The notes below the pieces were generated by a model. The model ran no database searches, was not told the origin of the DNA, and worked only from the letters and a program-made list of their open reading frames with translations. Below, piece after piece: positions 23,826-33,027 of a stretch of 64,000 bases of DNA (positions are counted from its first letter, which is position 1; every line of letters starts with the position of its first letter). The position numbers and the translations under genes were made by a program. Source of the DNA: Archilochus colubris (taxonomy: Eukaryota > Chordata > Aves > Apodiformes > Trochilidae); contig CM041090.1 of NCBI GenBank assembly GCA_023079485.1, positions 38,528,874 to 38,592,873 on the forward strand, in the 5' to 3' direction.

Positions 23826-25415
23826 TCAGTGCCCGTAGAACAGCAGCATTTGGAGCCGTTCCAGCAGGAAATGGTATTGTCCCAGTGCCTCTGCTTGTGT
23901 GTCTGGATCTTCTTCAATGTGCTGGAAAAGGTTGAATGGCTTGGCTGTTCGGAGGGCTGGGGGCAGGATAATCTCCTCAGGCACATTCTCATTGCCAAAG
24001 AAGAAGTGGTTGAGGCGTGCATTCTCCAGGCAGCAGCACAGGCACCCCATGATGTCCATCAGCCGCAGCAGGAAATGCCTCCTGCACCAGCCTGACAGGG
24101 GGATGGTGGTCAGGAGGTGCATCACAATTGTCTTCATGGTATAGGTGGAATAGCATGTTCCCACCACGATGCGGGCAAAGATCTGCAGGCATTTCAGGTG
24201 GATGCTGTTGTCTGGGACCCGCAAGGCCATATTCCTGAAGAACTTGAACTCTGCCACAGCATAGCTCTCTAGCCACGTGGTGCTGGGCTTGAAGGCGTTC
24301 TCTGAACTCTGGCTGCTCAGGAAGATGTCTGAGTCACCTTGCTGTACCCCAAACAGAACCTCAACCAAGAGGCTTCTCATGGAGGAACTTGTCAGACGCA
24401 GCTTGCAGGAGCAGCTGGAGGGCAGCACCACCATATTGTAGTGATGTGACTGAGGCACCAACACCCAGGCTGACCTCACCTGTTTTTGGAACCAGAGAGC
24501 AGTTTTGTGTATATCTAGATAGGATCTGGTGCAAAGGGTGTCGAGGAGGCTAAGATGCTCATTCCTGCTCAGATTCTTCTCAGGGTTGTGAAGGAGGCAC
24601 AGCCTCTCTTCTGATGGCTGCTCCGGTGTGCAGGTGCACTCCAGCTGCACCCGGACACTGAAGTTCCTTTCAGGAATGTCTTCTGTGCTGCCCAGCTCCA
24701 GGTGGAAGGTGTACCCACAGGGGGGCTTCAGAGGCACAAGCATCTGGTAGACAGCATCATCCTCATGTGGATCCCAGCCTTCAAAGACACTGCCTACCTT
24801 CATGGCTGTTTGCAGCACTGCATAGAAACTCTTTGGCAAGTGCTCTCTGATTGCACAGAGGAGGTCGTCCACCAGATCATTCACCACCTGGCTCCTGTAG
24901 GCCAAGTTCTGCACAGGCCACTGAATGCGCTTCATGAAAATCTTGCCCAGATCCCTCTCGGCATTAGGATCTTCTTCGTCTTCCTCCTCTCGCTCCTCTT
25001 CCTCCTCTTCCTCCTCTCGCTCCTCTTCCTCCTCTCGCTCGTCTTCATCCTCCTGCTCCTCTTCATGCACCTGCTCCTCATCACCACTGGAGTTGTTCTC
25101 TGATTCGCCATTCCTGTCAGGATCATGGCTCTTTCTGCTGAAGTAGTGTACAATCAGGACTCCAGCAACAATGCAGAACCACCATATCACCATGGTAGCA
25201 AAGATCCAGGCCTCCCAGTAAAAATCTGGCTCCTCAGTCCCCGGCTTCTGGGTCTCCTGCTCCAGCTCCTGCAGCTGCTGAGGCGTTTCCTGGCTCAGCA
25301 TCTCCTCACGCTGCTGCATGCGCTGGTGAGTTTCCTCATCCCACTCATGATGTATCCCCGCCTGTAGGCACTGGAACATGGCTATCACAAGCAGCACAAG
25401 CATTAAGGCTTCCAT
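23826..25415 (-). CDS. ITPRIPL1: Inositol 1,4,5-trisphosphate receptor-interacting protein-like 1
   Basis: An intact 529-residue frame. The start was set at 25415, not at the longer frame start, because this ATG has an excellent context (GCCATGG) and opens a hydrophobic signal sequence (MEALMLVLLVIAMFQCLQAG). A Glu/Gln-rich helical stretch (about 25-60) and a membrane segment (about 66-92, WIFATMVIWWFCIVAGVLIV) follow. An acidic, almost pure Glu/Asp tract spans about 112-149. The C-terminal half is the ITPRIP/Mab-21-like domain, which has the fold of cGAS-type nucleotidyltransferases (GSVFEGWDPHEDDAVYQ at about 207-223). ITPRIP itself modulates the IP3 receptor, and human ITPRIPL1 is reported to bind CD3-epsilon. 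What this bird copy does is not known. The length is near the family norm (about 550), with no frameshift. The coding region is one exon, as in the family. It may be one of several copies in such genomes. Confidence 0.88.
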   Translation of the reverse strand: MEALMLVLLVIAMFQCLQAGIHHEWDEETHQRMQQREEMLSQETPQQLQELEQETQKPGTEEPDFYWEAWIFATMVIWWFCIVAGVLIVHYFSRKSHDPDRNGESENNSSGDEEQVHEEEQEDEDEREEEEEREEEEEEEEREEEDEEDPNAERDLGKIFMKRIQWPVQNLAYRSQVVNDLVDDLLCAIREHLPKSFYAVLQTAMKVGSVFEGWDPHEDDAVYQMLVPLKPPCGYTFHLELGSTEDIPERNFSVRVQLECTCTPEQPSEERLCLLHNPEKNLSRNEHLSLLDTLCTRSYLDIHKTALWFQKQVRSAWVLVPQSHHYNMVVLPSSCSCKLRLTSSSMRSLLVEVLFGVQQGDSDIFLSSQSSENAFKPSTTWLESYAVAEFKFFRNMALRVPDNSIHLKCLQIFARIVVGTCYSTYTMKTIVMHLLTTIPLSGWCRRHFLLRLMDIMGCLCCCLENARLNHFFFGNENVPEEIILPPALRTAKPFNLFQHIEEDPDTQAEALGQYHFLLERLQMLLFYGH

Positions 25416-25733
25416 GGCCTGCTGGATGAAGGAGTTCAGTGGGGCTGTGAGGGAGGGAAGGACAGCACTGTTGCCGTGGGTCTGGGAGTGAAGGAGGAAG
25501 GGAGAGAAGGAGGGAGCTGTGGTGGTGGGGGAGCAGGTCTGGGAGCCACAGGGAGCTGTGAGCAGGTAGGAGAGAAGCCGATGCAGCTGGGAGGCAGCAA
25601 GGCCTGTGCCCACCCCTTGTGGCAGCAGCCCCAAGGCCTGGCCAAGGCTCTCCTGGGTGCAGGGTGAGAACCCACCCCCCAGCCCTGCTCAGCCTCCCCT
25701 GCGTGCGCACTCACCGCCGGACTGATGCGCGCA
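25416..25733 (-). other. 5'UTR of the ITPRIPL1-like gene with probable intron
   Basis: On the minus strand, about 30 bp below the TATA box, lies a short sequence ending GTCCGGCG, followed by a consensus donor GTGAGT (25714-25709). A pyrimidine-rich acceptor ending CCTCACAG stops at 25445, 29 bp before the ATG. This suggests a noncoding first exon (about 25733-25715) and a 270-bp intron (25714-25445). It is inferred from splice signals only. Confidence 0.5.
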
Positions 25734-25753
25734 GGGCAGAGCTGCTGCCTGGC

Positions 25754-25763
25754 GCCTTTTATA
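25754..25763 (-). promoter_or_regulatory. TATA box of the ITPRIPL1-like gene
   Basis: The minus strand reads TATAAAAGGC. It lies about 340 bp upstream of the chosen ATG and about 40 bp upstream of the consensus splice donor, which places transcription start near 25733. Confidence 0.65.
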
Positions 25764-25815
25764 GCTCCACTGTGACACCATGGGGCTCTGGTTTCCAGTG
25801 GCAATGCTGAAGGCT

Positions 25816-26207
25816 GGTTGGCAGGTGTGGCTGTGACCCACTGTCATGTCATCCTGCAGAGAGGAAGAGGAGGAATATGGAACACTGGGGGAACCAGAAG
25901 GAATCCAGAGGCAAACCAGAGGAATCTGGACAGAACTGTGGCAAAACCATGGCATCCAGCAAAGAAAGGCTCAGGGAGAGTCAGAGAGAGTGAGAAGGAA
26001 AAAGCTGCATCATTACCCTGAGCAGAAAGAAACAACTCCTGTCCAGTCATGGATAGCTCCATCTCAGCATGGGCAGTGACCTGGGTGATGGCAGCCCACC
26101 CTCTGTCACCTGGAAAACCATGTGCAGCAGCCCTCTGCCCAGAGTGTCAGCTTTCTCCTCCCAACAACAGCACCAGCACAGCAGCCCATGACGACTGCCA
26201 TGGTGAC
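25816..26207. other. No recognised feature
   Basis: Upstream flank of the ITPRIPL1-like promoter. No gene or repeat is recognised. Confidence 0.4.
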
Positions 26208-26310
26208 AAAGTGAGGCCATCCAGAGGGACCTCGACAGGTTTGAGAGGTGGGCCCATGCCAACCTCATGAAGTTAAGCAAGGGCAAGTACACTGTGATGC
26301 ACCCGGGTCA
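26208..26310 (+). mobile_element. CR1 LINE ORF2 scrap
   Basis: The plus-strand translation gives AIQRDLDRFERWAHANLMKL and then a KGKYTVMHPG-like end, a well-known CR1 reverse transcriptase segment. Only about 100 bp is preserved. Confidence 0.75.
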
Positions 26311-26454
26311 AGACATTCCCAAGTGTGAGATTCCACTGATTGAGATCCCACTGACTGAAATTTTCTTTGCCTCAAAAGACAATTTGAAAGTGAATAAAGG
26401 TGGCTGGAGCAGAGAGGGAGTAAGGCTGCCAAGAAGCAAAGAACTGACTGCAGG

Positions 26455-27135
26455 GTGGAGACTTCGCCCTTTCCAGAGGGCTGGCTTTGAAGGCTGCGAC
26501 AGTCGAAGTCCCCTCCAGGCGACCCTGCCTGCAATATCCCTGACCAGGGTGGGAAAACCACCCCGATTGTCCTTATGCTAATGGCTCCCAGCTCCCAGCA
26601 GCTGAGGGACAGATCACCCGGGAGAGGGAACATTACGAGCCGGGACGAGCCTGGCGCAACCCCCCTCCAGGCAATAGTCCTGATGAGGGTGAGGAGGACC
26701 CTTAATTGTCCTGATGCTAATGAACCTAGCTTCTGCGGCGGCTGACTGACAGTTCCCCTTGGGAACAAAGGAGTTTAGGGGTATATAAGGTGGTCTCGCA
26801 TCGTGGTTGTGTCGTCCTGCACCGATCCACCCTCAGCTCCCTCGGGACCCGCCCAGGCTCAGAACGCCATCTTGAAGAAACTCCTGGGACTGCTGCACCC
26901 CTGGTGGTGACTCTGACTCTCTCATTCTTTCTTTCCCACTTTCTTACACTTTTTCTCTCCCATTTTCTCTCTCCCCTCCCTCTCTCTTTTCTTCTCCTTT
27001 TCCTCTCTCCGTCTTTTGCCTGGCAACATATTCCCCATACCTTCACGGAGTTCTATCATTTTGCTTGTGCCAATTGTCAAATAAAAGTTTATGCTTGCAC
27101 CCGAACCTTGCTGGTTGGACTTTGTTCTCACGAAT
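26455..27135 (+). mobile_element. Solo LTR of an endogenous retrovirus
   Basis: Plus-oriented LTR organisation: a U3-like part, a TATA box (GTATATAAGG at about 26781), a GC-rich start region with an ACGCCATCTTG motif (about 26866), a pyrimidine-rich stretch, and a polyA signal AATAAA (27080-27085) about 300 bp after the TATA box. The U3 holds a diverged duplication (about 26517-26612 and 26667-26753), and both copies contain ATGCTAAT. No primer binding site or gag/pol-like frame follows, hence a solo LTR. Both ends are approximate because the terminal TG/CA and target duplication were not fixed. Confidence 0.6.
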
Positions 27136-27199
27136 CAAAACCAAAAAATAATTTAATGTGACTCCAAACCATAACTGCCTGTCTTTCCTCAGAGGTGCA

Positions 27200-27445
27200 C
27201 AGTGAAGGAATGTAAGCTACTGGTCACAATTGCACTAAGGAAAACATGTCATGAGAGCAGCTAAGCCCTGGAAGAGGTAGCAAGAGAGAGAATAATCTCC
27301 TTTGGCAACATTAAAAATTCAGCTGGACAAAACCCTGAGCAACATGTCCTGACTTTGGTCTTAGCCCTGCTTTGAAGAGGGGGCCTAGACTAAACACCTC
27401 CAGAGGTCTCTCCTAACCCAAGTTCTCTGTGTTACTCTATGACAG
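27200..27445 (+). mobile_element. Old CR1-like LINE tail, sense
   Basis: Diverged text resembling the sense CR1 end: AGGTAGCAAGAGAGAG, then a GACTAAACACCTCCAGAGG block and TCTGTGTTACTCTATGA at the end. Confidence 0.5.
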
Positions 27446-30400
27446 GATCAAATTGCCCAGGTGACCTTGTTGTGTGGCCATATAGTGCAGATCCATTGCT
27501 GTGGAGGCCCTCAGGTGGAGCTACCAATAATGTAAGCACAATCCAAAAAATGTTAAGAGGGGATACTGCAGGGAGACTTTGGTGATGACAGCAGCATAGA
27601 TGAGCTTGTAGAAATCTGCATTACTTGAATCCGTAATGAATGGGATGAGCAAAGGAAGAGCCAGCACAGATCTGCAGATGACCTGTTGGTCGTGGCAGAT
27701 GTGTCACTGAGCAAAAGGAGGTGCTGTTTGTGGCCAGGAATCACCCAGCGCTTGGGCTGTTTTCTGTGCTTGAGAACCTCTGCAGACTAGAGCTCTTATC
27801 TCAGTATCAGCCAGCTAGCAAAGGCAAGTGAGCAGCATTTTCCTCACTCATGGAAATCAGCTCATTTCCTTGACAGCTGACAGTTATCCACAGGAATTTG
27901 GCTTTAACCATTTTCAATAACAAACCAGGAAGACTGAGGATCTCTGTCGAAGAAAGCTTTAAGCTTTCAAACTATTAAACACTTGGCATAAGTTTATAAT
28001 AGCCTGGCATAAGATCACAGCATGAAAACCAAAATTACCCATATTAGAAGACTGAATGTTCTGACCACAGCTATGAGGAACAGATATTTATAGGAGAACT
28101 GTAAGAAAGTGTGAAAAGGAGAGTCATCTAATGATTTCTGCCCTAAGCACAACAGGAAATACAGCCACAATCACATGGTAAGGAATTTCCATGGCAACTG
28201 ATAACATTTTCCATTAAGATGGAATTAATTCCAGGCTATAACCTGCCTAAGGACACTGAATGTTTAAGGGTGCAGCTCATGCAATACATAGAAAAAGGAA
28301 ATGGCAGAGCTGGGGGTATGATGGGAGTGGGAAGGAGTGAAGCAGGACTCTGTGTAAGAAAACCCTGTCCCAGCACGTCGTGCCACGATCAGGAAGTGCT
28401 CCCTGCCCTCCATTCCCACCGGATCTCCTTACGTGGGTTTCCCTGCACAGGCCTGGGCAAACAATGCAGGTGGGAGAAATCCGCATCACTTCTCTGTCCC
28501 TGGTCCCATAACTGCGTCATGGGTCTCTCTTAGCTTAGGAACAAGAAGTATTAATTAACTGCCTTACCAGACACACTGCCTCCATGATTGCCAGGGCCCT
28601 GCTCAGACCGTCCCAGGGCTTCCCTCCACCCTGGCCGTGGCCCAGGATCCTCCTCCAACCCAAAGCAGGGCTGTTAACCCCTGTCCCAGTTGCACGTTGT
28701 CACTTTCCAGTTTCCCCCAGTCTGGCCTGGCCTGGCCATGAGCTGGGACAAGCGAGACCCACCAGCAGGTCAACATCCTAGCCTGGCCTCAGCTTGGACC
28801 TGTTTCCAAAGCCCTGCCTGGCCATCCCTGGAGATGCTTCTCAGCTGTAGATTGATTTGCTGAACTAATCCTGTCTTATCACCAGGAATCTGCTTGACAA
28901 TCTGCAGGCATGGTTGAATCTTCTGAGGATCTCCAGGCCTGCACTGCTCCCTGGATGGAGGCAGTGGGATAGGTTTTGGTGTCAGCACACTCAGTTCCTG
29001 GGCTGGCCCCTGCTGCACCCTGGCACAAGTGTCTGCAGTGCCATGGTACCCAAGTTCTGCTGCATGTCAGGAAGCTACACCCCAATCTGTCACAGCCTCC
29101 TCTACCCTAATAGATTCTGTGGTTGCAGTCTACAGATTAGGTGGCAGTGGGGTAGTCCAAAATGTTGAACAGGACCAACAGAAGTCCTCCTGTCAGCATT
29201 ATTTAGAGAAGGGTTACCACTTGATATCTGGATCAGTTGGTTTCCCACAGCTGAGAACCAGTAATGAGGCCTTACATTTGTGTCTTCAGCTCCTTCATGA
29301 ATAGGTCTGTCAGTCCAGCTGGCCCCAGGTCTTGGGGAAAGTGAGAGAGGAGCTGCCCTCAGTTTGTATTGATCAGCATCTAGAAAGGTTGTACTGCCTT
29401 CCATCTAGGTGGGATGTATTCATCATCACCCAGTCCACAGGTTGGTTCATCAGCTAGGCTGTCCCCAGTTACTTCCCCAGCTATCTAGACAGGTTATGAC
29501 TCTGGTTATGAAGCAGATGTGAGGTGCCAGCATCACCTCTCAGTTGAGGATGTTGTACCTGGAGCAGCAGTTCCCAGCACTTAGGAAGTGCTCAGTTTTC
29601 CTGAGTGGGGTGGATGGTGGCAGGCTACACCAGTTTCCATGGGGTGGGAAGGAGTCAGTGATGGTTCTTTAGCCCAGCCCAGATCCCCCTTCTTTCAGTG
29701 ACTCTGAAAGTGTCAGAGCTCCAGCAGCCTCCACCAAGAGCTTGTTTTGCTGCTTTTAATCTAGGTGAAATTAGGAGAGGAGTCACATAGTCATGACTAA
29801 CACAAATTATTCTTACATTTATGAGGAGTGGCTTCAGTATCACTCTACTGAGTCAATATAGGTTTCCCCTTCCTTTCTTCCCCAAAACAACTTCACTTAT
29901 TTATGAAGTGAGCAGATAGTGTGCTTTCTTTCCCTCTGTGTCAGCTCCAGTGTGACCACGATGCTGTGTGATGGGACACTCCTCTCATGTCAGAAAAATC
30001 TGTAGTGGTTATTAAAGATTCTCAGGCAGATATGAAGAAACAGACTGAGAAGAAAGAATGTGTATTCCCTGTTCCAGAACTAGAGGAAAACAAAGGCCTC
30101 TAGTTTTCAGAATGCTTCTTTGCAGTCAAGGGCTTCTAGAGATGCATGTACCAATAAATAGCAAGCCTGATATCTTGGAAATAGGGCTAGAGGGAAATCC
30201 AGCTCAGTATATATATATATTTCAGAGGACACAGCATGAGAAAGATCTGAACTTTCCTGGCATCTAAGACACCCTGATCAAGCCACTGTAACTGAAGTCA
30301 ATATGAAAACTTCTCACCATTTCATGAGTATCATGGGTTTTTTCCATCCATTCTCCCTTCAGAAGTATTGAGGAAAAAAAATCCACCTGTATTATCTCCA

Positions 30401-31221
30401 TGTCTGCTGTGTCAGACTAGGAAATGCTGTGCTTGTGCATGCAGAGGGATTTATCTTGTCTCACAGGGCTGGGAGTCTGAGAAGGAGCCATAGGTGCCAT
30501 TATTTGTACAGAAACTTTAAACCTGAGGAAGCAACACACCTTCAACACCCCGTAGCTTTGAAAGAAGTGAAAGGAAACGTGACACATCCTGTTTCTGCAA
30601 ACACTTTTCCAGTAACTCTAAAGAAAATCCTTAAACTTTTAAGGGTTTGCAAAGCTACTTACCTTCATTCATAGTTTTCCTGTTTTCCTCTGAGGTCAAA
30701 CAGATTTCTGTGTGAAAGGACAACCTGCACTTGACAGAGTGAAGCCATCTGCCACTTCTTGATTAAACCACTTCTGCAAAACCAATACCTGACTCTCTGC
30801 CTTTTCCTGTATTCAATAAAAATACAAAGACTTGAGGAGCAGAATAGGTGGCACATCTAAATGCTTCTTTAATGGCTGATTTGCTTCAGTGTTTTCTCAT
30901 TATTAAAGTAGGATGTCTGATGAAATAACAGAGAAATTTTCCACAAAGCAAATGATAATGCTTGAAAATCTAAGATCAAGCAAATTAATCTTGAGTGGTA
31001 AGAATGTCCATGGTACAATTAAGCTCAGATGCTGTCTGATATCTGTGCCAAAGACAAAATCTTTGTTCAAAGACTTTGCTCTCTTACAAATTCTTGTCTC
31101 TGGCATCCTCTTATTGAAGCCAATGGGAACAAGCTCTGACACTTCCATAAGTAAGGCCCCAATGCATGGGAATCATCTGTCTGGTGTAAGCAAAGGCTAC
31201 ATTACCATAGCTGGTATGAAT
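27446..31221. other. No recognised gene
   Basis: About 3.8 kb without gene or clear repeat. A short (TA)n occurs near 30212. The sequence around 28.9-29.4 kb has short frames only and could be a very old retroelement, but I cannot name it. Confidence 0.45.
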
Positions 31222-31560
31222 TAATAGAATCATAAATTCATTTAGGTTAGAAAGTACCCTTAAGATCATCAAATTCAACTGGTAAGCCAGCACTGCCAAG
31301 CCCACCACTAAACCATGTCCATCAGCACTGTATCTACATGTCTTTCAAACACCCCTAAGGATGATGACTCCACCACTGCCCTCACCATCCTGTTCCAATG
31401 CTTATCAACCCTTTCAGTGCAGAATTTTTTCTTAATATGCAATCTAAATCCTACCCTGGTGCAATCTGAGGCCATTTCCTCTTCTATCACTTGTAACTCT
31501 GGAGAACAGAGCAATACCCACCTTGCTACAACCTCCTTTCAGGTAGTTATTAGAAAGCAG
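31222..31560 (-). mobile_element. CR1 LINE 3' fragment, antisense
   Basis: Begins AATAGAATCATAAATTCATTT and proceeds through TTTCAAACACCCCTAAGG and TTTTTTCTTAATATGC to ACAACCTCCTTTCAGG. It has diverged further than the other copies. Confidence 0.85.
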
Positions 31561-31706
31561 TTGTCAAACACTAGAACAAGCTGCCCAGGGAAGTGATGGA
31601 GTTACCATCCCTGGGCATGGTGGGTATTTAAAAGATGTGTTAAATGTGGCACTTACCTGGTGACATAGTTCAGTGGTGTTAAATTGACAGTGTTAGATTA
31701 ATGTTC
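31561..31706 (+). mobile_element. CR1 LINE scrap, sense
   Basis: AGAACAAGCTGCCCAGGGAA and GGTATTTAAAAGATGTGT are sense CR1 tail blocks. It abuts oppositely oriented CR1 sequence on its left. Confidence 0.65.
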
Positions 31707-31977
31707 AGTAAGACAAGAGGGCATGGTCTTAAGCTCTGCTAGGGGAGGTTTAGATTGGATATTAGGAAGAAATTCTTTACAGAGAGGGAGTGATCAGGCA
31801 TTGGAATGGGCTGCCCAGGGAAGTAGTGGATTCTCCGTGTCTGGAGATATTTCAAAAGAGACTGGATGTGGCACTGAGTGCCATGGGCTGGGAACTGCAG
31901 TGGCAGTGGATCAAGGGTTGGACTTGATGATCTCATAGATCCTTTCCAACCCAGCTGATTCTGTGATTCTGTGAATG
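31707..31977 (+). mobile_element. CR1 LINE 3' fragment, sense
   Basis: AGGGGAGGTTTAGATTGGAT, then ATTGGAATGGGCTGCCCAG, ending with CAGCTGATTCTGTGATTCTG, the CR1 tail. It mirrors the tail of the long copy at 18.5 kb. Confidence 0.9.
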
Positions 31978-32832
31978 GTTGCACTCAATGATAATAAGAA
32001 TCTTTTCCAACCAAAATGATGCTAAATGATTCTATTAATATTGTGGCACAACCATTTTAAACTCACTTAATTGGTCACCCTGTGGTGTTGCAATGTCCTC
32101 TTTTGACTATATGGTATAGGAAATGTTGGCAGAAGAACATACCCAGTCCTGGCACACACACCAGGTTTGACTCCATGCCTAAGGTTTTGTTTTAAGCTGT
32201 TGTGGCCATGTAGGGCTGGATGGCCCTGCCCTGTGCTGCAAGCAGACAAGTGAAACCCAAGAGAGCAGCCCAGCTGCATTTCCCCAAGGCTGCCTTTGAA
32301 CACAGGGCAAGAAGGGACTTTGGGGGCCATTGGGGCTTTCCCTGAAGTGCAGTTCTGGGAGTTAGCAAGAGGCAGAGGAGGAAAATAATGTTTTTCCAAG
32401 ACAGATCCCTTGTGGACCCTTTGCAGGCTATCCTCACCTGTCCCCAGAGCCTGTTGAGCAAGAGATGGCCACCTGCCAGCTCCTCACATCCTGACCCACT
32501 TTTCCTGAGAACTCATCAAGGCAGAGTTTCACAGACAAGAGGAAATCCCTAAACAGCATGCAGCCAAGAGTGGAAAGTCGGTTTTGGTTTTTTGTTGGTT
32601 GTTTTTTGTTGGTTTTTTTTTTCAAGGTTGGGTTTTGTTTGTTTTATATTTTTTCTCTCTTTGCTTTTCCCAATTATCTGTGAATGCATTTGTCAGCTCA
32701 GCGTCCCTGTCAGTGCTGGATCCCAGTGGAGGCTGGAGCTGGGAGGGCTCTTCCTGCTTGGGGGGAGGCTTCAGGATTTTACCAGGCATTCCCCTTCACT
32801 CTTTGTCCCTTGTCCCTGTCCCACTGGAGGCC
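31978..32832 (+). other. 5' flank of the KCNK16-like gene
   Basis: T-rich between about 32580 and 32665. The frame of exon 1 is open upstream to 32584 but holds no other ATG. No TATA box or CpG island is visible, so the promoter and any 5'UTR exon are not located. A CATTTGTCAG at about 32690-32699 could act as an acceptor for an upstream noncoding exon. Confidence 0.35.
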
Positions 32833-33027
32833 ATGTGCAGTGGCAAGCTCCAGACAGGTCTGCTGGTGGCAGGTTACTTCATCTACCTGCTGGTGGGTGC
32901 CGCCGTGTTCCAGGCGCTGGAGCGGGCAGCTGAGAAGCAGGAGAAGATGGCAGCTGCCCAGATGAAGGAAGCTTTTCTGCAGAACTTCACCCACCTGACA
33001 GTGGCAGAGATGGAGCAGTTTATGAAG
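32833..33027 (+). CDS. KCNK16: KCNK16-like exon 1 (residues 1-65)
   Basis: Encodes the short N-terminus, M1 and the first cap helix, ending AEMEQFMK in phase 0. The donor is AAG then GTAAGT, a full consensus. The frame stays open into the intron as far as 33363. Confidence 0.88.

Noticed and set aside
25416..25634. Longer 602-residue start for the ITPRIPL1-like protein
   Set aside because: The extra 73 residues have no family match and cover the probable 5'UTR intron and acceptor. The downstream ATG has a better context and opens a signal sequence.
32584..32832. Upstream extension of KCNK16-like exon 1
   Set aside because: The frame is open but has no ATG. The translation is a T-rich artefact (Phe/Leu/Val), and the ATG at 32833 matches the usual short N-terminus.
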